This document shows, piece by piece, positions 29,171 through 38,338 of a stretch of DNA of 64,000 bases. The position numbers and the translations under genes are program-made. Origin of the DNA: Caulobacter rhizosphaerae (GTDB taxonomy: Bacteria; Pseudomonadota; Alphaproteobacteria; Caulobacterales; Caulobacteraceae). Position 1 is the stretch's first letter. Each line of letters opens with the position of its first letter. The stretch is from the NCBI RefSeq assembly GCF_010977555.1, contig NZ_CP048815.1, positions 3,216,501 through 3,280,500 of the forward strand, given 5' to 3'. The notes under the pieces are model-generated. The model was not told the origin of the DNA. It made no database searches and was given only the letters and a program-made list of their open reading frames with translations.

Positions 29171-30904
29171 CTAGCCCGCCTTGGCCACCGAGGTCGAGGC
29201 CGCCGGACCGCTCGGGCCCAGGCCGTCCTTCAGCTTGGCCTCGGCCTCAGCCTTCTGCTTGGCGTCGGGCTCAAGGCTCAGCACGCGCTGCCACTGGTAG
29301 CGCGCCTCGACCCGCCGGCCGATGCGCCAGTAGGCGTCGCCCAGGTGGCCGTTGACGTCCGGATCGCCCGGTTCCAGCTCGACGGCCTGCTCCAGCTTGG
29401 CCACGGCGGTCTTATAGTCGCCCTGGCGGTAGTAGCCCCAGCCCAGGGAGTCGAGCATGGCCCCCGACTGCGGCCGCGCCTCGACGGCCTTCTGGACCAT
29501 GGCGATGGCCTCAGGCAGGCGCACGCCGCGATCAATCCAGGAATAGCCCAGATAGTTCAGCAGGTCCGGCTCGTCCGGGCTGAGCTTGACCGCCGTCAGC
29601 AGGTCGCGCTCGGCGTCGTTCCAGCGTCCGGCCCGCTCCAGGGCGATGCCGCGCATGTAGAGCAGGCGCCAGTCCGGCTTGTCGCCCTGGCTGGCGATCA
29701 GCGGATCCAAGGCGACGGCCGACTCGGCCCACCGCTCGTTTGCGCGCAACAGGTCGGCATAGGTGATCTGGGCGTCGCGATCCTTGGGGGCGGCGACGGC
29801 GGCCTGCTGAGCCAGGGCCACGGCCTTTTCCTTTTCGCCGGCCGTCTGGTAGCTCCAGGCCAGCTTGGACTGGGCCGCCACGTAGCGGGTCGAGGTCGGC
29901 GCCACCTTGGCGTAGGCCTCGCGCGCGCCGGGCTGGTCGTCGTCCTGGGCCAGCAGGTCGCCGACCAGCAGCCAGGCGTCGTCGCGCTTGGGGTCCAGCC
30001 GCAACGCCAGGCGCAGATAGGCCAGGCCGAACTGGCTCTGGCGCTCGCTGGCGAAGCTGGCGGCGCAGGCGACCAGCATATGGGCCGCGCCCTGTTTCTC
30101 GGTCGGCATGGCCGGCGCGGAACCGCGCGCGGCCGCACGGGCGCGGGCCTTCTGCAGGCCCTGGTCGTCCGGATCGCGGGCCAGCGCCTGGTCGTATAGC
30201 GCCACGGCGTCGGCATGGCGCTTGCGGCGTTCCAGGAACGCGCCGTAATCCTCGACGAACAGGCCCCGGGCGTTCTCGATCGCCATCAGCGCCTTGTAGT
30301 CGGTCTCGGCCTCGTCATAGCGCTTGGCGCGCTCGTAGAGCCGCGCCTGGCTCAGCTGGCCGAAATACTGCACGAACCGGTCGCCCTGCAGTTCCGGACG
30401 CACCACCGCGCCATTGTTGTCGCCCGCCGCGGCCGCCAGCCAGGGCGCCAGCAGCACGGCGGCCGGACGGTGGGGAAAGCCCAGGGTCTCGGCCTTCAGC
30501 AGGGCCTGGGCGTCGCGCCCCTTGCCGTCGGCCATCAGCTCGACCACCCGGGTCAGGACGCCCAGGCGGCGCACCTGTTCGTTGGCGTCGGTCCCGCGAG
30601 GAGCGATGGCGGCGGCGCGCGGCACGTCGCCGGCCAGCAGGGCGGCGGTGAAGGCGCGTTCGGCCAGGACGCCCGGATCCTCGTCCAGCTGGCGCGCCTC
30701 GTCGAAATAGGTCGCGGCCTCGCTGTTCGAACCGTTCTGCAAGGCCGCCTGCCCGGCCAGGAACTGGCCGTAGGCCGAGCGGCTGGAGCCCCAGCCGGAG
30801 TCCATGGCGACCTTGCCGCGAAGGTCGGGGCCCGGGGCGGTGGCGGCGCAGGCGGTCAGGGCCGAGGCCGAAACAAGGGCGAGAAGCAGCTGGATACGCG
30901 TCAT
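29171..30904 (-). CDS. Tetratricopeptide-repeat lipoprotein
   Basis: 577 residues with a lipoprotein signal (LLALVSASALTAC, Cys19), so a lipid-anchored envelope protein is predicted. Roughly ten to twelve TPR-like helical pairs follow; the clearest are near the C-terminus (MLDSLGWGYYRQGDYKTAVA, NYLGYSWIDRG, and GDAYWRIGRRVEARYQW). The last 25 residues are a disordered tail. TPR proteins of this type act as scaffolds in envelope assembly or secretion, but no specific partner is indicated. Start supported by GAGGG about eight bases before the ATG. Confidence 0.82.
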   Translation of the reverse strand: MTRIQLLLALVSASALTACAATAPGPDLRGKVAMDSGWGSSRSAYGQFLAGQAALQNGSNSEAATYFDEARQLDEDPGVLAERAFTAALLAGDVPRAAAIAPRGTDANEQVRRLGVLTRVVELMADGKGRDAQALLKAETLGFPHRPAAVLLAPWLAAAAGDNNGAVVRPELQGDRFVQYFGQLSQARLYERAKRYDEAETDYKALMAIENARGLFVEDYGAFLERRKRHADAVALYDQALARDPDDQGLQKARARAAARGSAPAMPTEKQGAAHMLVACAASFASERQSQFGLAYLRLALRLDPKRDDAWLLVGDLLAQDDDQPGAREAYAKVAPTSTRYVAAQSKLAWSYQTAGEKEKAVALAQQAAVAAPKDRDAQITYADLLRANERWAESAVALDPLIASQGDKPDWRLLYMRGIALERAGRWNDAERDLLTAVKLSPDEPDLLNYLGYSWIDRGVRLPEAIAMVQKAVEARPQSGAMLDSLGWGYYRQGDYKTAVAKLEQAVELEPGDPDVNGHLGDAYWRIGRRVEARYQWQRVLSLEPDAKQKAEAEAKLKDGLGPSGPAASTSVAKAG

Positions 30905-30940
30905 GTCCGCACCCTCATCGGTTTCCGGGCGCGCCGCAAC

Positions 30941-30973
30941 AAAAAGGCGCGGTCCGAGAGTTCGGACCGCGCC
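30941..30973 (-). terminator. Rho-independent terminator of the ETF-QO gene
   Basis: On the minus strand a perfect 12-base stem (GGCGCGGTCCGA/TCGGACCGCGCC) with a four-base loop is followed by TTTTTG. It lies about 30 bases past the stop codon. Confidence 0.93.
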
Positions 30974-31003
30974 CTGCGGCTTTCAAGAGGCCTTTGGAGG
31001 TCG

Positions 31004-32677
31004 CTACATGTTCGGATAGTTCGGCCCGCCGCCGCCCTCGGGGGTGGTCCAGACGATGTTCTGCGACGGATCCTTGATGTCGCAGGTTTTGCAGTGGACG
31101 CAGTTCTGGGCGTTGATCTGGAAGCGCGGATCCTGGCCCTGCTCGTTATACAGCACCTCGTAGACGCCCGCCGGGCAGTAGAGCCGGGCCGGTTCGCCGT
31201 ACTTGGGCAGGTTCACCGTGATCGGGACGCTGGGGTCCTTCAGCTTCAGGTGGGCCGGCTGGTCCTCTTCGTGGTTGGTGGCCGAGATGAACACCGAGCT
31301 CAGCTTGTCGAAGCTGATCACGCCGTCGGGCTTGGGATAGACCAGCGGCTTGTAGTCCTTGGCCAAGCCCGTGGACTCGGCGTCGGTCTTGTCGTGCTTC
31401 ATCGTGCCGAAGAACGAGAAGCCGCCGAACAGGTGCGTGCACCACATGTCGAACATGCCGAGCGCCCCGCCCAGGGCGGTGCCGAACTTGCCCAGAAGCG
31501 GCTTGGCGTTGCGGACGACCTTCAGCTCCTTGGCCACCCACGACTTTTCGTAGAGGTCCTGGTAGGCGGTGAGCTCGTCGCCGGCGCGACCGGCGGCCAG
31601 GGCCTCGAAGGCGGCGTCGGCGGCCAGCATGCCGGTCTTGACCGCGTTGTGGCTGCCCTTGATGCGCGGCACGTTGACGAAGCCGGCCGAGCAGCCGATC
31701 AGCGCCCCGCCCGGGAAGGTCAGCTTCGGCACCGACTGGTAGCCGCCCTCGGTGATGGCCCGCGCGCCGTAGGCGATGCGCTTGCCGCCCTCCAGGTGCG
31801 GCTTGACGGCCGGATGGTGCTTGAAGCGCTGGAACTCGTCGAACGGCGACAGCCAGGGGTTCTTGTAGTTCAGGTGCACCACATAGCCGATGGCCACGTA
31901 GTTGTCTCCGAAGTGGTACATGAAGCTGCCGCCGCCGGTCTGGTTGTCCAACGGCCAGCCGGTGGTGTGCTCGGCCAGGCCCGGCTGGTGCTTTTCGGGC
32001 GGCACCTGCCACAGCTCCTTGATGCCGATGCCGAACTTCTGCGGCGACTTGCCGGCCGACAGGTCGAACTTGGCGATCAGTTGCTTGGCCAGCGAGCCGC
32101 GCACGCCCTCGGCGATGAACACATACTTGCCGTGCAGTTCCATGCCGGGGTTGTAGTCGGGCTTGTGGTGGCCGTCCTTGGCCACGCCCACGATCCCCAC
32201 CACGACGCCCTTGACCGAGCCGTCGTCGTTCCAGACCAGGTCCGACGCCGCGAAGCCCGGATAGATCTCGACGCCCAGTTCCTCGGCCTGGGCGGCCAGC
32301 CAGCGGCTGACATTGCCCAGCGAGGCGATGTAGCAGCCGTGGTTGTGCATGAACGGCGGCATGGCGAACATCGGCAAGGCCAGATCGCCCTGCGGGCCCA
32401 GCAGCCGGAAGACGTCCTTGGTGACGGGCGTCTCCAGCGGCGCGCCGCGTTCCTTCCAGTCGGGGAACAGCTCGGCCAGACCCTTGGGATCGATCACCGC
32501 GCCCGACAGGATGTGGGCGCCGACCTCCGAGCCCTTTTCCAGCACCGCCACCGACACTTCCGTCCCGGCCTTGGCGGCCAGTTGCTTGAGCCGGATGGCG
32601 GCCGACAGGCCCGCCGGTCCGCCGCCGACGATGACGACGTCGTATTCCATCGACTCGCGTTCGAGCGCTTCGCTCAT
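31004..32677 (-). CDS. Electron transfer flavoprotein-ubiquinone oxidoreductase
   Basis: 557 residues from the ATG at 32677 (GGGAG seven bases upstream). It passes electrons from ETF, reduced by acyl-CoA and amino-acid dehydrogenases, to the membrane quinone pool. The FAD fold VVIVGGGPAGLSAAIRLKQL is near residue 14; SEVGAHILSGAVIDP follows. The C-terminal ferredoxin-like domain holds the 4Fe-4S ligands (CPAGVYEV and CVHCKTCDIKDPSQNI). Length and domain order match the family. Divergent from the uracil-DNA glycosylase gene. Confidence 0.96.
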   Translation of the reverse strand: MSEALERESMEYDVVIVGGGPAGLSAAIRLKQLAAKAGTEVSVAVLEKGSEVGAHILSGAVIDPKGLAELFPDWKERGAPLETPVTKDVFRLLGPQGDLALPMFAMPPFMHNHGCYIASLGNVSRWLAAQAEELGVEIYPGFAASDLVWNDDGSVKGVVVGIVGVAKDGHHKPDYNPGMELHGKYVFIAEGVRGSLAKQLIAKFDLSAGKSPQKFGIGIKELWQVPPEKHQPGLAEHTTGWPLDNQTGGGSFMYHFGDNYVAIGYVVHLNYKNPWLSPFDEFQRFKHHPAVKPHLEGGKRIAYGARAITEGGYQSVPKLTFPGGALIGCSAGFVNVPRIKGSHNAVKTGMLAADAAFEALAAGRAGDELTAYQDLYEKSWVAKELKVVRNAKPLLGKFGTALGGALGMFDMWCTHLFGGFSFFGTMKHDKTDAESTGLAKDYKPLVYPKPDGVISFDKLSSVFISATNHEEDQPAHLKLKDPSVPITVNLPKYGEPARLYCPAGVYEVLYNEQGQDPRFQINAQNCVHCKTCDIKDPSQNIVWTTPEGGGGPNYPNM

Positions 32678-32840
32678 GCCATCTCCCGCCCCGGGCGCAC
32701 GCGGCCCGCGTTCTTGCTGTTTGAGTCGAAGCTTATCGTGAGGTGACGCGCCGGTGGTCAAGAATAAACGGATGTTTTTTGCTGCGATGCAGCGCGGTCA
32801 GGACGTGGCGACGCCCGGAACTTCGTACTAAGAGAAGCGC

Positions 32841-33662
32841 ATGGAGCTCTCCGTCGATCCGCGCGCCGTGGAAAGCCTGCTCGCCTTCTGGGCCGATGCG
32901 GGCGTGGAGGCGTCGTACGCGGACGATCCGATCGACCGCCTGGCCGAGGGCGCGGCCTTGCTGCGGGCCCGCAAGGAAGCCCCTCCTCCGGCGGTGGCGG
33001 CTCCTGTCGCCGCGCCAGCCTTCGGACGCGGCCCCGACCTGGGCGCGGCCGTGGCCGAGGCCCGGGCCCTGGCCGCCGCCTGCGCCGACCTCCCCGCCCT
33101 GGCCGCCGCCATCGCCGCCTTCGACGGCTGCCCCCTGAAGACCCAGGGCGCCCGCCAGGCCGTAGTCTCGCGAGGCCCCGCCGACGCCCCGCTGATGATC
33201 ATCGGCGAGGCCCCGGGCGCGGACGAGGACCTGCAGGGCGCGCCGTTCGTCGGCCGGGCCGGCCAACTTCTGGACCGCATGCTCAAGGCCGCTGGCGTGC
33301 TGGACCGCGCCTTCGTGACCAACACCGTCTTCTGGCGCCCGCCGGGCAACCGCACCCCCACCCCGCAGGAGCAGGCCGCCTGCGCGCCGTTCCTGGAGCG
33401 GGCGATTCAGTTGGTGCAACCCAAGATCCTGCTGCTGGTCGGCGGCGCCTCGGCCAAGAGCCTGCTCAAGCGCGACGAGGGCATATTGTCGCTGCGCGGA
33501 CGATGGTTCGAGTGGACCTCCAGCGACGGCCAAAGCGAGCTTCCGGCCTTGCCCACCTTGCATCCGGCGTTCCTGCTGCGTCAGCCCGCGGCCAAGAAGA
33601 AGGCCTGGACCGACATGCTTATGCTCAGCGAGAGGCTTGATCGTCCCGAGCGTCCCCACTAG
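32841..33662 (+). CDS. Uracil-DNA glycosylase, family-4-like, with incomplete Fe-S ligands
   Basis: 273 residues. An Ala/Pro-rich N-terminal region (about 1-95) precedes the glycosylase fold: [20 protein letters not shown] (the uracil-binding motif, about 119-138), [17 protein letters not shown], and the C-terminal [13 protein letters not shown]. The enzyme should excise uracil from DNA. Family-4 proteins usually have four cluster Cys; here the first of the N-terminal pair is absent (FDGCPL) and the Cys before RPPGNR is Trp, leaving only two. It is therefore probably cluster-free. Start ATG preceded by AGAGAAG. Confidence 0.85.
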   Translation: MELSVDPRAVESLLAFWADAGVEASYADDPIDRLAEGAALLRARKEAPPPAVAAPVAAPAFGRGPDLGAAVAEARALAAACADLPALAAAIAAFDGCPLKTQGARQAVVSRGPADAPLMIIGEAPGADEDLQGAPFVGRAGQLLDRMLKAAGVLDRAFVTNTVFWRPPGNRTPTPQEQAACAPFLERAIQLVQPKILLLVGGASAKSLLKRDEGILSLRGRWFEWTSSDGQSELPALPTLHPAFLLRQPAAKKKAWTDMLMLSERLDRPERPH

Positions 33663-33731
33663 AGATTCGGACGACCAGTTGGACACGGGACGCGTCGGGG
33701 AGCCTCATCGAGGCTAGGGCGCGCAAACGCA

Positions 33732-35297
33732 TTGCAGCTTTTGGCTCGCCCTCTGGCCGTCTTGTCGGCCTTCGTACTCTGTCTTGCGGCCGCTTTCAGC
33801 GCCCCCATGAGCGCCCATGCGTCGGCGCTGGAACCGCTGTCCGAGGCCGACGCCCGCTTCTACCGCGCCGCCTTCGCCGCCGCCGACCACGGTGATTTCG
33901 ACGCCGCCGAGGCCGCCCAGGCCAACGCCCGCGACAAGAGCCTCCGCGGCGCGCTGGACTTCGCGCGGATCATGCATCCGACCGCCTACGCGGCCAGCTA
34001 TGACGAATTGAGCCAGTGGCTGGAGTCGTATGGCGACCAGGCCGGGGCCGAGCGGATCTACGCCCTGGCCGTCAAGCGCCGACCGGCCCGCGCCGCGGCC
34101 CCGAAAGCACCGGTGCTGTTCGTGGCCGGCGCCAAGGCCCCTGCCTCCGGCGACCGCGGCCGCGCCGCCCGCGAGGCCTATTATTCCGGCGACGTGAAAA
34201 GGGCCCTGGCCCTGGCCCAGGCCGCGCGCGAACCCTGGATCGCCGGCCTCGCCGCCTTCCGCCTGGAGTCCTACGCCCAGGCCCGGACCTATTTTGAACA
34301 GGTCGCCAACGACCAAGGGCAGGACGAATGGCTGCGCTCGGCCGCCGCCTTCTGGGCCGCGCGATCGGCGGCGTCCGGCGGCCAGCCCGGCGACGTCGAG
34401 GACCTGCTCGGCCAGGCGGCCCGCGCGCCCAACACCTTCTACGGCATGATCGCCGCCCGCCAGCTGGCTCTGGCCGGCCAGGCCCTGGCCCAGGACGACC
34501 CGATCGCCGCCCTGCTGACCAAGGTCTCCTACGAAGGCCCCGACACGGCCTCCCTGGCGCGCCTGCTGGCCGCCGATCCCCGCGCCCGCCGCGCCGCCGC
34601 CCTGGCCCAGATCGGCCGCTGGGCCGAGGCCGGCCAGGAGCTGCGCGCCGGCCTGTCCTTGGCCAGCGATGATCCCAAGGCCCGCGGCGACTGGACCGAT
34701 CTGGCCCTGGCCTTGAACGAGAAGGCGCCGCTGAACGCCGGCCGCGCGGTCAAGCGGGTCGGCGGCGAGGACTATCCCCTGCCCCCGCTGGAGCCCACGG
34801 GTGGCTTCACGATCGACAAGGCCATGGTCTACGCCCTGGTGCGCCAGGAAAGCCGCTTCGACCCCTACGCCATGTCGGGGGCCGGGGCCGTGGGCCTGAT
34901 GCAGTTGATGCCGGTGGCCGCCGCCCGCGCGGCCGGCGACGACAAGCTGCTGGCCGACACCAGCCCGCTGCTGGATCCCAGCTTCAACCTGCGGGTCGGC
35001 CAGGACTATTTCACCTGGTTGATGGACCGCGGCCTGCAGAGCCCCGACCTGTTCCGCGCCGTGGCGGCCTATAACGGCGGCCCGGGCACGCTGATCAAGA
35101 CCCAGCAGCAGCTGGGCGGCGCCGATTGCGATCCGTTGCTGCTGATCGAGAGCCTGCCGGCCCAGGAAACCCGCAACTACGTCGAAAAGGTCATGGCCTC
35201 GTACTGGACCTATCGCAAGCTGATGGGCGCCGAGACCAAGACCCTGGACGCCGTGGCCAGCGGCGCCCGGGTGATCGATTTCCGGCTGGATCAGTAG
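33732..35297 (+). CDS. Soluble lytic murein transglycosylase (Slt type)
   Basis: 521 residues with a TTG start and a signal peptide (PLAVLSAFVLCLAAAFSAP). A long alpha-helical superhelix precedes the catalytic domain: YALVRQESRFDPYAMSGAGA carries the catalytic Glu, followed by GLMQLMP, NLRVGQDYF and AYNGGPGTL, all Slt-family marks. It cleaves peptidoglycan glycan strands to 1,6-anhydromuropeptides in the periplasm. The frame closes 30 bases before a small membrane protein frame. Confidence 0.92.
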   Translation: MQLLARPLAVLSAFVLCLAAAFSAPMSAHASALEPLSEADARFYRAAFAAADHGDFDAAEAAQANARDKSLRGALDFARIMHPTAYAASYDELSQWLESYGDQAGAERIYALAVKRRPARAAAPKAPVLFVAGAKAPASGDRGRAAREAYYSGDVKRALALAQAAREPWIAGLAAFRLESYAQARTYFEQVANDQGQDEWLRSAAAFWAARSAASGGQPGDVEDLLGQAARAPNTFYGMIAARQLALAGQALAQDDPIAALLTKVSYEGPDTASLARLLAADPRARRAAALAQIGRWAEAGQELRAGLSLASDDPKARGDWTDLALALNEKAPLNAGRAVKRVGGEDYPLPPLEPTGGFTIDKAMVYALVRQESRFDPYAMSGAGAVGLMQLMPVAAARAAGDDKLLADTSPLLDPSFNLRVGQDYFTWLMDRGLQSPDLFRAVAAYNGGPGTLIKTQQQLGGADCDPLLLIESLPAQETRNYVEKVMASYWTYRKLMGAETKTLDAVASGARVIDFRLDQ

Positions 35298-35398
35298 CGT
35301 TTGAGGCCGCCGGGCACGTCCCTCCAGCCTTCAGAGAAACACTTCGCCTTTGGTGGCTCGAGCATGGCGAACAGCTAGGTCTCGGTCTGGGCGCCGCG

Positions 35399-35665
35399 GT
35401 GATCTTGGCTTTTGGCCTGCTGTTGATCCCGCAGGGTTCCGTCACCACGCACATGGGCCGGGTCACGGGTTTTCGCGCCCTGAGCACTGACACAGGCACG
35501 GAGATCTACGCGACCGTCGACGTCGAGGGACATGCCACGCTCGTGCAACTGCACGCCGGCAACCATTGCGCGATCGGCAGCGCGATCACCCTGCGAAAGG
35601 CGCGCTTCCCGCTCGGCGACCGCTACGCCACCGGAGGACGGGCGTGCGCTCCGGCCGGCGACTAA
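35399..35665 (+). CDS. Small membrane protein of unknown function, start uncertain
   Basis: The first reliable start in frame is GTG 35399, giving 88 residues. The frame stays open upstream, and the residues just before it (WWLEHGEQLGLGLGAAV) read like a membrane-anchor start, so a non-standard start near 35340 is possible. One hydrophobic segment (ILAFGLLLIP) is followed by a soluble domain with TEIYATVDVEGHATLVQLH and a conserved-looking Cys pair (HCAIG, GRACAP). No family recognised. It overlaps the convergent GT2-like gene by 4 bases. Confidence 0.5.
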   Translation: MILAFGLLLIPQGSVTTHMGRVTGFRALSTDTGTEIYATVDVEGHATLVQLHAGNHCAIGSAITLRKARFPLGDRYATGGRACAPAGD

Positions 35666-36147
35666 ATTCTTAGCCGCACGGCCCTGGGCCTCAGTCGTCC
35701 CAGCAATGCTTTCAGCGGATCGCCGCCGGCCTTGAAGCCTCCGGCCGCGGTGATGGCCTCGCCTGACGCCAGCACCGCCAGCGGCCGCCCCGCCAGGCCT
35801 AGCGGCCCCGGCGCGGCGATGAAGGCCGGCTTGCCGCCGCCGCCCGCCAGGTGGGCCTCGACCGGGGTGCGCCAGGCGTCCGGCAGCATCAGATCCTCGC
35901 CCAGCGCCAGGATCCAGGCGCTTCTGGCCGCCGCGCAACCCGCCGCTAGCCGCGCGCCGGCGTCCCCAGCCGCCTGGACCACCCGCGCCCCACTGTCCTC
36001 GGCGATGGCCAGGGTGGCGTCTGTGGAGCCGGCGTCGGCGAACACCACCGCCTTGACCAGGCCATCGACGGCGGCCGGCACCAGCAGGGGCAGGACGTGG
36101 ACCAGGCGCGCGGCGCTGTCGCGGGTGGGCAGGACGACGGTGATCAT
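35662..36147 (-). CDS. Short GT2-fold glycosyltransferase-like protein
   Basis: 161 residues. The GT-A nucleotide-binding half is recognisable: ITVVLPTRDSAARL at the start, AVVFADAGSTDATLAIAED (the DxGSxDxT element of GT2 enzymes) and AWILALGEDLMLP in the place of the DXD region. The acceptor half is largely missing, since GT2 enzymes usually exceed 220 residues. It may be a minimal enzyme or a decayed one. Monocistronic, divergent from the HAD gene. Confidence 0.68.
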   Translation of the reverse strand: MITVVLPTRDSAARLVHVLPLLVPAAVDGLVKAVVFADAGSTDATLAIAEDSGARVVQAAGDAGARLAAGCAAARSAWILALGEDLMLPDAWRTPVEAHLAGGGGKPAFIAAPGPLGLAGRPLAVLASGEAITAAGGFKAGGDPLKALLGRLRPRAVRLRI

Positions 36148-36221
36148 GGGTCCTGCTTCCGATCACCCGCTACCCAGGTCAAGCCGAGACTTGCCCCGCC
36201 GAAGCATGGCATAGCCGCCGC

Positions 36222-36872
36222 ATGATCCCGACCAGCGCTTTCGCCGCCTTCCTGTTCGACATGGATGGCACGGTGACCAACTCCATCGCCGCGACAGAAC
36301 GCGTCTGGACCGCCTGGGCGCGGCGCCACGGTCTGGATGTCGAGACCTTCCTGCCCACGATCCACGGCGTGCGCGCGGAGGAGACCATCCGCCGCCAGAA
36401 CTTGGCCGGCGTCGACATCGCCCAAGAGGTCGCGGCGGTCCTGGCGGGCGAGATCGCCGACATTGACGACGTCCACCCGATCCCCGGCGCGGAAGCTTTC
36501 CTGCGCGATCTGCCCGCCGATCGCTGGGCGGTCGTCACCTCCGCCCAGCGCGACCTGGCCTTGAGCCGCCTGACCGCCGCCGGGCTCCCGATTCCGACGG
36601 TGCTGGTCACGGCCGAGGACGTCTCGCGCGGCAAGCCCGCGCCTGACGGTTACGTGCTGGCGGCCCAGCGCCTGGGCGTCTCGGCCGACGCCTGCCTGGT
36701 GTTCGAGGATGCGCCCGCCGGCGTCCTGGCCGGCGAAGCGGCCGGCGCTCAGGTGATCGTCATCACGGCCGCGCATCGTCACCCGTTCGAGACGGAACAT
36801 CCGACCCTGGCCGACTATTCGGGCGTCCGGGCCAAGCTCGGGCCCGACGGGCTGCGTTTGTCCAAGGCCTAG
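36222..36872 (+). CDS. HAD-superfamily phosphatase, beta-phosphoglucomutase-like
   Basis: 216 residues. Motif I FLFDMDGTVTNSI (nucleophile Asp and acid/base Asp), a helical cap of about 65 residues, motif II VVTSAQ, motif III Lys in GKPAPDGYVLAAQRLG and motif IV VFEDAPAGVLAGEAAGA. This is the IA subfamily that includes sugar phosphatases such as YfbT and 2-deoxyglucose-6-phosphatase. The substrate cannot be read from sequence. Start ATG follows a compact divergent spacer. Confidence 0.88.
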   Translation: MIPTSAFAAFLFDMDGTVTNSIAATERVWTAWARRHGLDVETFLPTIHGVRAEETIRRQNLAGVDIAQEVAAVLAGEIADIDDVHPIPGAEAFLRDLPADRWAVVTSAQRDLALSRLTAAGLPIPTVLVTAEDVSRGKPAPDGYVLAAQRLGVSADACLVFEDAPAGVLAGEAAGAQVIVITAAHRHPFETEHPTLADYSGVRAKLGPDGLRLSKA

Positions 36873-36875
36873 GGG

Positions 36876-37028
36876 TCTGTGGACAGTCGACGATCTTGGG
36901 CCGAATTCCTCGTCCTTCGACAGGCTCAGGATGAGGAATTCTACTGAACCGCCCTACAAGTCGCCTCATCCTGAGCCTGTCGAAGAACGAGGCGGCAGCT
37001 CGACGCTAAACGCCTACCTGTCCACAGA
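36876..37028. repeat. Nested palindromic intergenic repeat, family 4 (copy 1)
   Basis: Inner arms CCTCGTCCTTCGACAGGCTC (36908 on) and its inverted copy at 36964-36992 carry the CTCAGGATGAGG core. Outer arms TCTGTGGACAG (36876-36886) and CTGTCCACAGA (37018-37028) enclose it perfectly. It separates convergent genes, as the related elements at 55388, 57788 and 61691 do or nearly do. Confidence 0.85.
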
Positions 37029-37044
37029 GCCTAGGGGGCCGACC

Positions 37045-38136
37045 TCAGAATAGCGACAGCTGGTCCCCCGCCTTGGCCGGCACGGCGAACTGGGAGAGGT
37101 CCAGCGGGGCCAGCTTGCGGTCAAGGCCGAACCGCGTCCGCGCCAGCCTGAAGCGCTGGCTCATCACCTCGGCCACGGGGCCTTCGCCGGTCATCCGCTT
37201 GCCCCATTCGGTGCTGTAGGCCGCCCCGCCGCGCATCTGGCGGACCAGGGACATCACCCGCCGCGCGCGGTCTGGATGTTCGGCCGCCAGCCATTCCTCG
37301 AACAGGTCCTTGATCTCCAGCGGCAGGCGCACGGCCACGTAGCCGGCCGTGGTCGCCCCGGCGGCGGCGGCGGCCTCGAGCACGGCCTCCATCTCGTGAT
37401 CGTTCAGCGACGGGATGGAGGGCGCGAACATCACCGTGGTCGGGACGCCCGCCGCCGCCAGCTGGCGCACCGCGTCCAGCCGGCGCTTGGGCGTGGCGGC
37501 CCGCGGCTCCATGCTGCGCGACAGCCGGTGGTCCAGGCTGGTGATCGACACCGCCGCCCGCGCCAGCCCCGCCTGGCCCATCGGCCCGAGGATGTCGAGG
37601 TCGCGGGTGATCAGGTTCGACTTGGTGATGATCGAGAACGGATGGCGGAACCGCGCCAGGGTCTCCAGCACCGCCCGCGTCACCCTCAACGTCTTCTCGT
37701 CCGGCTGATACGGATCGGTGTCGCCGCCGATATGGATGACCTTGGGGAGGTATTTCGGCCTGGACAGCTCGCGCTCCAGCAACTTGCCGGCCTCAGGCTT
37801 GAAATAGATCTTGGTCTCGAAATCCAGGCCGGCCGAGTGTCCCAGATAGGTGTGGGCCGGCCGGGCGTAGCAGTAGATGCAGCCGTGGCTGCAGCCGCGG
37901 TAAGGGTTGATCGAGCTTTCGAAGCCGACGTCGGGGCTGTCGTTGCGGGCGATGATCGTCCGCGACTTCATCGGCTGCAGGACGGTGGCGATCTGGGCCG
38001 GTTCTTCCTCCTCGCCCCAGCCGTCGTCGAACGCTTCGCTGACCTGGGACTCGAAGCGGCCCGTGCGATTGGACTTGGCCCCGCGCCCCCGTGCGCTGGA
38101 CGGCGGATGACCGGGAAGATTGGCGGGAGCGACCAT
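37045..38136 (-). CDS. PA0069-family radical SAM protein
   Basis: 363 residues. The cluster motif is CSHGCIYCYA (C-x3-C-x2-C), preceded by SSINPYRGC; IHIGGDTDPYQPDEKTLRVT, FSIITKSNL and SITSLDHRLSRSMEPRAATP follow, all marks of the PA0069/spore photoproduct lyase-related branch. These proteins bind a 4Fe-4S cluster and SAM; their substrate is not known. An in-frame ATG 12 bases upstream (38148) is equally possible as start. Ends with QLSLF. Confidence 0.88.
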   Translation of the reverse strand: MVAPANLPGHPPSSARGRGAKSNRTGRFESQVSEAFDDGWGEEEEPAQIATVLQPMKSRTIIARNDSPDVGFESSINPYRGCSHGCIYCYARPAHTYLGHSAGLDFETKIYFKPEAGKLLERELSRPKYLPKVIHIGGDTDPYQPDEKTLRVTRAVLETLARFRHPFSIITKSNLITRDLDILGPMGQAGLARAAVSITSLDHRLSRSMEPRAATPKRRLDAVRQLAAAGVPTTVMFAPSIPSLNDHEMEAVLEAAAAAGATTAGYVAVRLPLEIKDLFEEWLAAEHPDRARRVMSLVRQMRGGAAYSTEWGKRMTGEGPVAEVMSQRFRLARTRFGLDRKLAPLDLSQFAVPAKAGDQLSLF

Positions 38137-38338
38137 GATCGGCACCATGAACCGCCAACGAGAACAATTCAAGAACACAAATGCTCGCACCGGGGCGGCG
38201 CCCGGTCGGTTTCGCGGCGCCCCGGACCGCTTGTCACGCCCCCCGATCGCCTTCGCTGACAGGGGCCGGCGTTCATGCCAAGCTCGCCATGAGGCTGCCG
38301 GGCGAAAGGCGCGCGGCCCTCGCATCGGGAGGCTCCCC

